64,000 nucleotides of DNA from Epinephelus fuscoguttatus (taxonomy: Eukaryota; Chordata; Actinopteri; Perciformes; Serranidae), in the NCBI RefSeq assembly GCF_011397635.1, contig NC_064773.1, positions 30,327,449 through 30,391,448 on the forward strand. Reading direction: 5' to 3'. Position 1 is the first letter of the stretch. Every line of letters begins with the position of its first letter. Positions 19,625-31,640 of this stretch are shown here, one piece after another. The position numbers and the translations under genes are program-made. The notes beneath the pieces are model-generated. The model made no database searches. It saw only the letters and a list, made by a program, of their open reading frames with translations, and was not told where the DNA came from.

Positions 19625-21057
19625 CAGTGGGAAAAAAGAAGATCCTCTACTTAAGTGAAAGTACCAATACAAAAATCTAAAAATACTCTGTTACAAGTAA
19701 AAAGTCCTGCATTTAAAATCCTAATTCAGTAAACAAACACAGGTTACTGGCAAAATGTATTACAAGCACTCATACTAATGAAACAATGTCTAAGTAGCAT
19801 TTTATTGTTGTAGCTGCTTGGAGTTGAGCTAGTTCTTTGTATACAGTTAGCTAGTTTAGAACAATTATTTATATGAAACCATATAAAAGGTATAAATGGG
19901 AAATCATTATTTGTGTAGGTGCTAACAAACCATTAGCGTTGTTAGCATAGCAAAATGCAATACAGCTATAAAGAAGCTCTGCCATTACGCCAGCTTTGGT
20001 TTTTTATATGGAATCACGAGTGCATGATTTTAAATAGCATGCAGCCATCCCTGCAAGCAAAAGAGGCATGACATGACAGCATCAGCATCTGTTGTGGCTG
20101 GGCCGTTCACACAAGTGTTGATTTGGCTTTGTTACAACCTCAGCTGCTGGCTGAACAGTGGAACAGTTGTGTCCCCCCAATCCCATGTTTGTATGTTTGA
20201 TACAGAACAGCAAGGTGGAATAACGGCACAGCATTTCCTCCTTAAACAGGCTGTATGAAAAGGGCTATGAACATCTGAAATGAGACAAGCGGCTCCAACT
20301 AGACACTGCTTTTTTGGAGTCAGATGCTAAAAAGGTTAGGAACCAGTGGTCTTCTTATCTAATCTTCAACAATATTTTTTGAGCTTGTTATATTTTTTTT
20401 TGTTTGTTTGTTTTTTTTGCTGTGAAATAAATACGTTGGAGTAAAAAGCACAAAGCCTGTCTCTGCAATTGTTGTGGAGCAGGAGTATAAAGTTGCAGAA
20501 AATGGAAATACTCAAATTAGTGGTGTAAGGAAGCGCACATCATCTCATCACATGATTGTAACTTGACATTGAATAACATCAGCATACATATTACTTAGCA
20601 ATCATCAATGCATATCTGTGTATAACAAAAAAATCCCAAAGAAAATAAGAAATTATTAATTTAATTTAACAATTTTAATAGTGGATTTATAGTTATAGAA
20701 TAAACATATAACTTTGTTATAGTTGCTATTGACAATTTTACAAATAAAGAAAATTAACATGAGGGAGATGGCTTTGCCTTTTTCAAGGACATATGTAGCA
20801 AATGGCACTGTTTCTAATTTAATGACAGTACTTCTTTGAACACAGGCATATTTTCAAGGTGGCAGACACTCATGAGGGCCCATTCTCCAACCAACAGATT
20901 GTTGGAGGGCTCACTTTCTCCATGGGCCCGCTACCTCACGGGCCCCAGTGCATCCACACTGCCTGCACTGTTTATATTTACGCCCCTGACTTTAAATATA
21001 ACTATCTCAAATTTGCACTAAACTTGACTGAATGTACTTAGTTACTTCTCACCGCTG
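19625..21057. mobile_element. hAT-like non-autonomous element (CAGTGG ends), decayed
   Basis: The left end runs CAGTGGGAAAAAAG, 'ctacttaagtgaaagtac', 'aatactctgttacaagtaaa', 'agtcctgcattt'. The right end, reversed, reads CAGCGGTGAGAAGTAACTAA and 'gtacattca'. This pair of ends is a familiar fish hAT-derived repeat. The interior is diverged and may contain later insertions (20850-20990 is GC-richer). Confidence 0.6.
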
Positions 21058-22890
21058 CTGAAGAAGTGCTGTACTAAGAAAACAAGGACCTACTGTAACT
21101 TCTTTTATCTTGGTCAGTAGGTTAAAAGGGAGTGGGTGCAGGCTGTTTGCTGGTTGGTGTCAATGACCTCAGTGATAAAGCTACAGTACAACAGTCTTAT
21201 TCAGCTTTTGCTACAGCTTTGACCAATCACAAAAAAAAAATCTTGCTGCTTTGTGTTTTCCATCACTGCACTAGGGTGTAGGTTTCATATCGGGAGGGCA
21301 CATATGAAACAGGGGGTCATCCCCCAGGAAATTTTGAGCACCAAACACTTACTGTCCTGCATGAGTCACTGGTTTATGGTGGAAAGGTCTTTAACTTTAA
21401 TAAAATAAAACTCCTCTCTTACTTTCATGTTTTATTTAGGGGTTAGAGATGTGCATATTCTAAATATTGAGGGGGATGTGTCCCCTGCGTGAACTTTATG
21501 TATTCTTTTATTGTGTTCTATTCACATTGCTAGCTGTGGCAGGTCCACACCAAACGTTTTGGACGTTTAGGAGGAAACTTCTGAGTCCAAAACAACGTAC
21601 AGGTAAATGAGTTCTGAGCGTGTGATGAAGTAATTACTGAGTCACTGGCGTTGATAAACTGCGATCTCAAAGCCAGTTTTATAAATATTTTACAATGTTG
21701 TTTTGTTCTGTTGGGCAGTAAAAACAGTATTTATTGCTTCTTGAATTAGGAGTGGGGGAACATTGTTATCATGATGGGTTTTCCCTGCGTCTTTTGGCCT
21801 TCAGCCTGATGCTCCGTCCAGATGGACAAAGAATTATAATCACAGTGATGCTACGTAAAACTGTGTCTATTCTCCCTGTGTCTCAGTCTTTTATAAATTA
21901 TTGTCAAGGCATCAAGTTGAACATTGTCTCTTAAAATTTATTCATGTCTCCATGTTTTTGCAGCAGTTATATCTTACAACACCACTGACCTAAAACCACA
22001 GTGCGGCGCCAGCATTGTCCGGGTGAGAACACTTCCTGTTCCCCGTTCTCACTTTGATTTATTTTTTTTTAAATGACCTAATTGCATTGTCACTGCTAAG
22101 TAATACAGCAGATACAGTCTATTATGTGGTGCCAGAAATAACAATGGTCAATGAGTCCTGTGCATTGAATTAACCACCTGAGACCAACATAGACCCATTT
22201 GTCTGTTTGTTTTTTTTTTGTTTTGTTTTGTTTTTTTGTTTTTTTTTAGGTGAGTGGGGGGTCTATTGGGGGAGATAGCAGGTCAACATTAGATGCCACA
22301 CAGAAGTGGTTTACATCAGCTGGGAACCTGAAGATTCATTAGAGATGTCATAAATTTGTAAGAAACATTTTGTTTTGCTTAGGCGCCTGTTCAGAGTTTA
22401 AAGGTTTGGAGTGTATAAGAGCTTAGAGTATTATGATCGAAATATATGATAGCCATACTCCCATGCTCACTTATGTCTCATAAGTTGTTGCAGCAATATG
22501 TGGGTTGATACCATTTGTTACAGAGATTTGGTGCTAAATCTAAGCATATGTTACCACTCCAGAATTGATAAAAAAAAAAAAAGGTCAGATCCCACCAGAA
22601 TACCACATTAAGACACCAGGACCTTGAGGAACACCACAGAAAAATCCATGCTGTGATTTGGTGTGAAAAAACATTATGATATTTGGTTGTTTCTGTAAGA
22701 ATAGCATTTTTCTGCGATTGGATGGCGAGCACTTCTGTTCTGGAAACTGCTAAGAACAAAAATATCCATGAAAGCCATCCATCCTCTGAATACTCAAGGT
22801 CTCTAGTTTGTGGCTGTAAAGTTTCATGAGACTGTGATCACTAAATGTCATTTTATACAGTCATATCCGTTTTAAGAAAATGGTCTCACT
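21058..22890. other. Intergenic, no gene seen
   Basis: Low-complexity T-rich run at 22209-22248 and several short diverged repeat-like stretches. No frame with coding character. Confidence 0.5.
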
Positions 22891-22894
22891 ACAA

Positions 22895-23200
22895 TGAAAT
22901 GTCCACTGTGGGGGCTAACTTCACCACACATGAACAAAATTAGGCTCGGTCTGTATCAGACTAGCATAAAGTAGGCATGTCTGTAAAGGGGAGACTTGCA
23001 GGTACCCACAGAACCAATATTTTCATTCTGATATGTTGAGGTGAGAGGTCAAGAGACCTCTCTGAAAATGGCCATGCTGTTTTTCCCTCGCCAAAATTTA
23101 GACTAACTTTGGAGCATTATTTAGACCCCTTCCTGAGAAGCTAGTAGCAATCATTATGTCTTCTAGTTTCATATGATACCAATACCATCACTCTATCTTT
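22895..23200. repeat. Dispersed repeat B, copy 1
   Basis: Contains 'ggggagacttgcaggtacccacagaacc' and 'tttcattctgatatgttgag', blocks shared with 61085-61135 ('ggggagactcgtgggtacccatagaactc', 'tttcattcagataccttga'). Confidence 0.6.
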
Positions 23201-23839
23201 AAAACTCAGCCTTCTATAACCTCTGAAAGACAGGAACGTCGGCTGGGATCTCAGGTGACTAGATGTGAAGCTCTGTCAGCCCTGCACTAAATAAACTTAA
23301 CTTCTCCATATTTATCACAGACTGATTTTAAGAAGAAGGTTGCTCTGGTATTTGAGCTTGCCTGCCGCACGTCTGCATTAAAGACAATGAATTTGAGGGC
23401 ACAAGAAATGCGGCATGTGTACGGCCCCTTATTCCACCTTGCCATTCTGTATTGGTACAACCATGGAATGGGGAGACAGTGTTGTCTCCCCTTTAGGCCA
23501 GCTGCAGAAGTAGTAACAGTGCTGAGTTAACACCTTTGTAAAAAGTGTGAGCCTGCAGGATGGGACAGATGTGACGTTTTGTCAATGTTAATGTTATGTG
23601 TGCAACCCACGGCTGAGTGATTTCAAAAGCCACTAGCAGCAGCTTAATCAAAGAAGAAGAACGGCAACCGAAAATGCCAGCAAACTGGGCCGTCAATGAG
23701 GTGTGGCAGCTCCTTACTTTTCGAGCAGAGTATGAGCTCAACTGCTATATAACTGGGATGGTAAATGATTGTTAATGCCGTGTTATGTTGTCTTAATGTT
23801 TAGAAAGCACTGCCCACTTGTGTTATATGTCACACTGGA

Positions 23840-24290
23840 TGCCAAAGCTGTTACATGTTGCATTATTTTTGTTTCCGCAGTGCTGGCAGGCTATTAATGC
23901 ACATGGGGTGGAATTATGCTGCCGTTGTCTGGTTCTGTGTAAAAAGCAAGGCAGCACGACAAAGGGTTTTCGTCACAGCAGTATTGCTGAATCTCTGTGT
24001 AAAATAGGCTCCTATGTGTGTGTTCCACTGGCTAGCTAATCGTCGCACTAAGCTCATACAGCGGTTATCCCTAATATTGGGATGGCGTTCTTGCAGAGGC
24101 ATAATGCCCACCCTCCAGTTTCCCCAAGTGAACAGTCTTGGCTCTGTCAGCATTGTTGTCGTTGTCAGCACTGTTTATTGAGCTAGTACTGTTAGCCTCT
24201 AGCCACCAGCTTAGTCATCTCCATCTTCAAAATTGTGTGCAGGCAATCTCAGCTCAGACTCAGAATCATAGATATGCTCTGAATGTCACA
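23840..24290. repeat. Dispersed repeat C, copy 1
   Basis: Blocks 'actggctagctaatcg', 'gcggttatccctaat', 'tgtcagcactgtttat', 'tagtactgttagcctc' and 'aaaattgtgtgcaggcaa' match, with divergence, the stretch 45388-45600 in slc26a3 intron 4. Confidence 0.6.
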
Positions 24291-24466
24291 TACAGCTTCT
24301 TTAATACTGGGTTTTATTTTGTAGTGATGCATCATCCTTTATAAAATCTAAATTTGCATATATATTTATTTCTAACTTCTGTTGCCAAAAGAACATTGAT
24401 TCTCTCTAAAATGTAGTTGACTTTGAATATACTGTTTTCACTGCCATGCTCCTGTCTCTCTATTGT

Positions 24467-24606
24467 CCTAAGTGCTATATCGTAGGCAACTGGACTACTT
24501 GAGTTTCTTGAAGACATTTCACCTGTCATCTAAGATGCTTCTTCAGTTCAATGTAGACTTCAGTGTAAAGATGAAACGTCCAGTTGCCTACATTTTAACA
24601 CTTAGG
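24467..24606. mobile_element. 140-bp inverted-repeat element
   Basis: The ends CCTAAGTG (24467) and CACTTAGG (24599-24606) are inverted, followed inward by 'gtaggcaactggac' and its complement 'gtccagttgcctac'. The interior 'gaagacatttcacctgtcat' is typical of a small fish foldback repeat. Confidence 0.75.
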
Positions 24607-25495
24607 AAGACTGAGAATCTTTGCCAACACGTCTATCCATTGTTTTCCTGTGGTCCCTGCTTGTACTCCATGTCCCCAGTTTGTTCATGTGTGTGTTTGT
24701 GTGTGTGCATGTGATCATTTCTGTCCCGCTGTTAACCTGCACCCAGCCTACCACCACACCTGCTTGCAATCAGCTCATCACCTGGCTACAATCAACTCAT
24801 CAACCCTCTGTATATCAGCCCCAGCTTTCCTTCCACTCGTTTCCAGACTGTTGCTCCAGTCTCAGTGGTAGCTACACTCAGGCCTCTACTATATTGACTC
24901 TGCTTGTTGAATTGTGTGAAGTATTTGTACCTCATCTAATGCTTGTTTGTTCCTCTGCTTCCTGTGCCACCATGCCGACTAGCTACGCTCCATTCCCACT
25001 CTCCTTCCTGCAATTCTCCAGCCATTCACTCACCTTGGTCATCTCCTGCTTTAGTACTCCTGCAATAAACCTGATAAATGTCATATACATCCTGTCTGTG
25101 TTCTGTGCTTCGGTCCATTTGCAGCAACTCACAACAAATGTAGCAGAAAATGAAAAGATATGTGTAAAGTACACATATCTCAAAGTTGTACATACCTTTT
25201 CTTAACCTAGAAAAACATTGTTTTCATATCCTCATGATAATCTATAGCAAAGTTTATTTAACAGTTTTCTTCCTTATTTCATAAATGAGCATGTAAGCAG
25301 CATGTCCTTATTGCATCTGAATTTGAAAAGGTGTTCACAAGTGCAATGACTGGATCCAGCAGTGTATATGTCAGAATTCAAAACTGTGTACTTATTGTTT
25401 GATGTTTGGCACACACGATTGCTGTTGCACAGGAGAAACAAACCAATGTGTGGTTAAAGGAACAGGTGCATGCTGGTTTTCAGAAAACAAGGGGG
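24607..25495. repeat. Repeat-like segment carrying a chance 194-codon frame
   Basis: The plus frame at 24621-25205 lacks any recognisable domain and has a composition typical of CT-rich repeat DNA. The region 'cacctggctacaatcaactc' to 'gcaataaacctgataaatg' resembles the pyrimidine-rich, AATAAA-ending layout of fish LTRs and of 52453-53065 (reverse strand), but no internal retroelement genes follow. Treated as probable solo-LTR-like repeat. Confidence 0.35.
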
Positions 25496-25496
25496 A

Positions 25497-25790
25497 GTTA
25501 AGGCCCAAACATACTTGGGCGTACTATAAGCGGAGCGGACTCATTCGGGCTTCCATTGTCGAGTGCACTTCGGCGTTGCAGTTTCCTGTAGTGTGAAACA
25601 CACTACATTACCCACAATTCTTGCGCGTCAATGTGAAAAATACATGCCTAGCAGTCACTGGTGCGCAGAGTGGAGTCCGCGCTGTCGTAAAATCTGAGCT
25701 TTGCGTGCACAGGGCTTGCGGACATCCGCTTTTGCTCCGGGCATACGTTCTGCCCGAGTATGTTCGGGCCTTTAGTGTAGACTGGCTGAT
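25497..25790. mobile_element. GC-rich MITE with imperfect TIRs
   Basis: Left end 'gttaaggcccaaacatactt', right end (reversed) 'ctaaaggcccgaacatactc'. The interior is CpG-rich, unlike its surroundings, and has no coding capacity. Confidence 0.6.
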
Positions 25791-25989
25791 GATTTTTCCC
25801 ACCTATGAACACAGTCAGTGGTTGAAGCATTAGGTCTGTGACTCATAGCTCATGGAGGCAATTAAGGTATTTTAAAACCCTTGTTAGTGCCCAATTACTA
25901 ATATCAATTGTAACCCTTTTCTGAGTCAAGTGATTTACACTTTCAGGGGATAAATCCACTCAAAATTTTGTAGAAAGAGGTTCCCTTTA

Positions 25990-26215
25990 AAGGGGCAGTG
26001 TGTAGGATTAAGTAGCATAGCAGTGAGGATTGTACATTGCAACCAGCTGAGATATCTCCTGTTTGCCAAGCGTGAACCACCAGTTAGGATTCCTCCAGTG
26101 GTCATTGTTCAGGAGGTTTTTCGGGGGCGGAATTATTTGCAGAGGTCTCTTCCTCTCCAAAACAAAAACACAAAAAACCACTAAATAAATCAATTCACAT
26201 TAAATATTTGTGTTT
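25990..26215. repeat. Dispersed fish repeat ('ggggcagtgtgtaggatta')
   Basis: Begins 'aaaggggcagtgtgtaggat' and continues with 'cattgcaaccagctgag' and 'tcctccagtggtcattgttc'. I recognise this as a widespread teleost interspersed repeat; family name not assigned. Confidence 0.5.
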
Positions 26216-26339
26216 TTCCAATGCTGTTTGGCATGTCACAGAGGGCCAAAGCACTAAAGGCCCAATCTAGAGCCAATCAATCAACCTGTGCTTTACAAAA
26301 AGTTGACTGGGATTTTTCTAAGAAGAGGCCCAAAGTCAG

Positions 26340-26341
<2 letters not shown>

Positions 26342-26421
<80 letters not shown>
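26342..26421. repeat. (TG)40 microsatellite
   Basis: 80 uninterrupted bases of TG, directly visible. It creates the spurious poly-Cys-Val and poly-His-Thr frames on both strands. Confidence 0.98.
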
Positions 26422-26424
<3 letters not shown>

Positions 26425-27206
26425 CTTCCGTCCAATCAGTGCTACTTCCTCTGCAGGAGTCTTGTGACATGGGGGATCTATAGAAATTACAGACAAACAG
26501 CATGACCCCATCCTGCTAAAGTCTCTACACCATAGTAACACTGAGCAACATCATTATAACTCCGTTCATTTCCTGACATTGAAAAAATGTCTGTGTTTGT
26601 ATCACTCTCCCATGGGTGGAGCAACAAGGACTTCTGTCCCTTTTGTGCTCAAGGTGGCTCTGCCAATAAAAATAGCTTTTGATTTCCATTCCTTCAGTTT
26701 AATTAGTTGAGATGCAGAAAAAATACATTCTTAATACTTTATTCACTTGCATTACAGGGGAGATATGAGGAGAAAAGACAATGTCTGAACAGGAAAGGGA
26801 AATAAAATATAGTTGACACATTTTTTGCATTTTTTCCTGAGCTTCAATGCTGATGATGATGATGATATAACACATCAAAATGTGAAACGATAACTTAGTA
26901 GCCTTAATGTTCTGTTTATTTCCAAGGATGGAAGGGAGCCACAGAGAAGGGTAGATGCTAAACAGTACCCATCGAACCACGAAAGTGTTTTGACTAGTCT
27001 CTACTGTGCTGTGATTGGCCAATACTCATCATGTTGACAGCGCCGGGCTTTGGGGCTATTTTGACTTAGTGGCCAAACTGTAGAATTACAACTTCCAGGT
27101 CCATCATGTGATGCCTTGTGGTCTAAAAAGACTCAGCGCTGATAATCAATAATTTTATACCTGAGAAGTCATATTTTGCTCAACTTAAATCTTTATTGGT
27201 AAAAAT

Positions 27207-27730
27207 CCGGTTTGCGTTTAGTTGGACGATCATTTATTTTTCAACAGGACAATGACCCCAAACACACCTCCAGGCTGTGTAAGGGCTATTTGACCAAGAA
27301 GGAGAGTGATGGAGTGCTGCGGCAGATGACCTGGCCTCCACAGTCACCGGACCTGAACCCAATCGAGATGGTTTGGGGTGAGCTGGACCGCAGAGTGAAG
27401 GCAAAGGGGCCAACAAGTGCTAAACACCTCTGGGAACTCCTTCAAGACTGTTGGAAAACCATTTCAGGTGACTACCTCTTGAAGCTCATGGAGAGAATGC
27501 CAAGAGTGTGCAAAGCAGTAATCAGAGCAAAGGGTGGCTATTTTGAAGAAACTAGAATATAAAACATGTTTTCAGTTATTTCACCTTTTTTTGTTAAGTA
27601 CATAACTCCACATGTGTTCATTCATAGTTTTGATGCCTTCAGTGAGAATCTACAATGTAAATAGTCATGAAAATAAAGAAAACGCATTGAATGAGAAGGT
27701 GTGTCCAAACTTTTGGCCTGTACTGTATGT
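27207..27730 (+). mobile_element. Tc1-like transposon 3' fragment
   Basis: Plus frame 27212-27562 encodes the C-terminal part of a Tc1 transposase: FIFQQDNDPKHTS with the second catalytic Asp region, SPDLNPIEMVWGEL with the final Glu of the DD34E triad, and a LLKLMERMPRVCKAVI end. At 27695-27727 the terminal inverted repeat 'aaggtgtgtccaaacttttg' followed by 'gcctgtactgta' is present. The N-terminal DNA-binding part and the left inverted repeat are missing, so the copy is inactive. Confidence 0.88.
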
Positions 27731-27839
27731 CAGTTCTTACATGAAGATGCTTTCTTTAACAATCTTTAACCACTGGTTCCTTGTTTGGCCCCCAACTCCT
27801 CTTAAAAGCTTTTTCTATAAACAGAATTTCAAGCAAATC

Positions 27840-28360
27840 CCATGACATTTTCTATATTAAATTACAGAAGTACCACAGTACACAACTCAAAGGGACGTGG
27901 TCACTGCCATCTTGCACTGGTTACGTCATTTGGAGCCAGAGACTGCACAGTAGTAATCTCCATGGTACTGAGTTCCTGCCCATACATCCATTCAACCCAT
28001 TTCGAGCGCACCAGTTGGCACACAAAGCTGTCAGTCATGATGCCAGTCCAACTTTTTATAGAATCAAATAACTAATTAAAACCAAGCGGAAAAATGGACA
28101 CTTGAACACACATCAGTGTGTCAGCTATTACATAACTACCTAAAACTACCTAGAATGAAAACAGACACCATTTTTGGGAAAAATGTATTTGATGTCTGCT
28201 TTGAGTTTTTGGTTTGGCCCATGTCCCATCCACCAACATATCGGGGGCGGGGTTCATGACTGAAACCAGCCACCAGGGGGCAATTGATATGTTTTTGATT
28301 AATTTTTTTTCGAGTCGTCATGTTGTCCATGTTTTTTTATATAGTCTGTGATTGTAATAT
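27840..28360. repeat. Dispersed repeat with CTCF-like motif
   Basis: The end of this segment, 'ccagccaccagggggcaatt' followed by 'gtcatgttgtccatg' and 'tatatagtctgtg', is a familiar fish interspersed repeat end. It carries CCACCAGGGGGCA at 28270-28282, a very good CTCF core. Confidence 0.55.
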
Positions 28361-30205
28361 GGTGGTGTATGAGGATCAATTAGCTTCTGGAGCCAGACTC
28401 AAGCGGCTATGTTTGGAAGTGCAGTTTCTGACACTTCACGTTGGCTTAGTCTTTCAGCCCCAGAGGTTTTCGATTGCCTAGCCCCAAACCTTATTCATAA
28501 ACATCAAAACTAAATGTCTAACCTCAACCCTTATCCTAAATTGAACCTCAACCTGATTCTTACCCGAACCTTAAAACCAAGTCTTAACACTCAAACAGTC
28601 CAACCTGGTTGTAGGTTTAGGATTCAGGTCTAGTGGCATTAGCTTTCGTTTTAGGTTATGGTTTGAGGAACAACACACAGTCGCACAGTTAGGACCAAAA
28701 CATTCTCAATGTAAGCACGGAAATGCAAATGAGGGAGCTCACTCTGTGCACTGTAGATTGTCCAGTTGAACACGCTTGATATGTGTTATGCCCTTGGGGA
28801 GGTAATAAAACTGAGTCCTCAAGGTGGAGATACAGGACAGGTCAGGTCAGAATTCAAAGGCTTTAGTTGTTGCTGCCTGCTGTAGAACTCCACACTGCAA
28901 TACTAAATGCTGCAGTTATTGCTTGTGTTTCATTAACAATTTACAGGTGACACATTACAGAGCACGATGATTTCAAACTATTTTACTTTTGTGCAACTGC
29001 TCTGTAGAAACGCTGTTTTGATGTGTATGCACATGTACCTATGACAGTGGCCTATTTTATTATTTATTTCATCAAAATAAACTTGCTTTGTATACAAAGT
29101 CATGCCTCTAGTACAGTTTGTTCTAACAATCCTCCAGTCACTAAATGGATTCCTAATCACAAATATTTTCTTGTTGCTGTAGCTGACACGTGCACCTGAG
29201 GTATGTGATATCTGTTTCATGTTATGATTTTATGGTTCAATACCACTGACTGTTGCTACAAGATAATAACCCCAAGTCTATAAAATCTGACTGTATCAGT
29301 ATGAATCACATGTTTCCAAGCTCATTGTAAAATAAAGTGTTTGCCTTTGTTTCCTCGTCTTCAAATAGCAACCCAATCAATCTTGAAGATTTCAGGAAGG
29401 AAATTTCCATCCTTGAATATTAGGAGGTTTACAGCTACATCACTGTAATGTTAGTCTCAGTCCGGTGAGTCAGTTCAGGATCTTGTCATTCATCCATTGT
29501 CATGCATGCTCCAAACTTAAAACATACCTGGCATAAACATTGACACTAGCCCAAAAGGTATAGGCCTTTATTAATTTTAGCGTGAAATAGTGTAGGGAAC
29601 AGCGGGATTTTAACTCTCCAAAATGCCACTGTGATGTGACAGAACCAAGCTAAACCAGAATGACTAATATTATGAGGAACTGGTGATGAAAATGATCGTC
29701 AGGAACAGATATGAGAGGCGACAGAGATTCCTGGTTGTGGTCAGATGAATGCTTTGTAATCACAGCATCCTTTGTCACAGGTCACACGTCTCTCTTTGTT
29801 TCCTCTGCCTCTTTCTTAATTCAACACGAGTATCTTGAATAACAGATCCTGCACCTACAGAACTATACATACAATATCTGAGTGTATCTCTTGAGAAGAC
29901 ATTGTATCATGCTTATTGTTACATACTTACACGTGTTACATTTTAAATGTCAAATGACACATATGTAACAATAAGTCTGTTTCAAGACTTTGTAAATAGT
30001 CATGCTGGCAGTTCTGTGAGGACTTCCAGCTAAATGCTAATGCTTGCCCTGGGGTAGTCTTTTGTCCTGTCCAGGGTGTACCCTGCCTCTCGCCCAGCTC
30101 TCGTGTCAGCTGTGACTCCTGACAGGATAAGTGGTTACAAAAAATGAATGGACATTCACCGTGTTAGGTTATTGCATCAGCATACTAACATTAACTCGGT
30201 AGGCT
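28361..30205. other. Intergenic, no gene seen
   Basis: 28490-28680 is a degenerate 'aaccct/aacctt'-rich stretch. The rest is AT-rich with no coding frame, RNA gene or clear element end. Confidence 0.5.
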
Positions 30206-30985
30206 ATAGAGTGCCCCGGGGATGAGACCTAAAACCCTAAGATGAGTTAGCATTTTAGCACTCCTGGTTCCCTTGTCTGGAAATCAATGGAATCAATGGG
30301 TTTTTTGATTGTTTTTTTTTATGTGTTTTGTTAGTAGTCTGAAATAAGGTCTGTGGTTAACACAAGATTAAAAGACATTGATGTTTTGTTCTTTTACCTA
30401 GTCTTAGGGCTGCTGTCAAACTGTGCCTATTTGGGGCAACAAAAAAGTTTGTCTTAGGTGCGTTGGTACATTGAACAAACTAGAAAGGACAGCAGGGGCT
30501 AGAAAACCACAAAACACATCTGTGCACAGAAAAAAAAGGTGCTCAAAGTGCAAAAAACAAACAAACAAAAAAAGATAAAGAATGAGTAAAGACAGTAGAA
30601 AACGTTTCAGTCCTTGACTATCATCAGTGCACTGATCAGCCTCTTGACCATGTTATGTGGCATTCTAGTCCAGTTACAGTAGTGCACTGGTATCCTCTCT
30701 AGTTTGTTCTACGACATATAATACCTCAGTAAATACCCCACCCGTAAAAATTTAAGCTTTTATGTGTCTTAAAAAAGACGGTTGTTAACAAGTGGCTAAA
30801 TGAGACTACAGAACGTCATCATGTCGAACACAGCTTTACAGTTATGCTGTGGGGGCAACGGTAAGACATGCAACCGTGGTGTAGTTCCTTTATGGCCTAA
30901 CGTTAGCTTTTTACTTCTAGAGATTGCGTTAAGGCTTCAGGAATCATAAAAATGATTCATTTGTGAAGTTTATCTTGCTGAACAA
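30206..30985. repeat. Duplicated segment D, copy 1
   Basis: Matches 31255-31640 in the same order: 'agagtgcccc/taggga', 'gatgagttagcattt', 'ctggttccc.tgtctgga', 'ggtggttaacacaag', 'agtaaataccccac', 'cagaac.tcatcatg', 'gaacacagctttacagt', 'gtgaag.ttatcttgctgaac'. It contains about 300 bp (roughly 30405-30700) absent from copy 2. Confidence 0.8.
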
Positions 30986-31254
30986 AACGTGAAAGTATCA
31001 TAAACCTTTGTTTGCCAGTTAATCTCAGTCAGCCAAGGAGCTGACTTCTAGTTCAGCCCTCTGCCAATTTACATGGGGACAACAATGATTTAATCGTGTG
31101 GCTCTTTAGATTTAGAAATGTTATTGGACAAAAATGAATCAAATAGTGACAAAGAAACAAATTATTTTGAGGGGGTCCTGATGCTCAGAAAAAATATCCA
31201 CTGATTTACAGACGTCTCTTTCACAATGTAAGTCTATGGAATAAAATATTATTG

Positions 31255-31640
31255 GGCCCAATAGAGTGCCCTAGGAATTAGTCCTAAAACACAGAAATGA
31301 GTTAGCATTTAGTATTCCTGGTTCCCTCGTCTGGAAGTTTTTGGGCAAATGCCTAAAATCAGGTTGGTGGTTAACACAAGCTTGAGAGAGTTTTTATGTT
31401 TCATTCTGCAACATATGATATGTTAGTAAATACCCCACTCATGCATTTTGAAGCTTTTGTGTGTCTTAAAAAAAGGTGGTTGCTGACAAGGGGTTAAACG
31501 AGAGTACAGAACATCATCATGCTGAACACAGCTTTACAGTCTCGTAAAGATTAACTTTTTACTTCTGAAGTGTGCATTTAGGCTTCAAAAATCATAAAAG
31601 TGGTGTTCATTTGTGAAGATTATCTTGCTGAACTATTGTT
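31255..31640. repeat. Duplicated segment D, copy 2
   Basis: Diverged direct repeat of 30206-30985, starting about 1.05 kb after the start of copy 1. See that entry for the shared blocks. Confidence 0.8.

Noticed and set aside
24621..25205. 194-codon open frame on the plus strand
   Set aside because: No recognisable domain, low-complexity CT-rich composition, overlaps repeat-like DNA with an AATAAA end, and no splice-linked partners.
26221..26541. Frames with long Cys-Val or His-Thr repeats
   Set aside because: Artefacts of the (TG)40 microsatellite.
28490..28680. Telomere-like 'aaccct' stretch
   Set aside because: Irregular units such as aaccttatt and cctcaaccc, not a (CCCTAA)n array. Such degenerate stretches are common in fish intergenic DNA.
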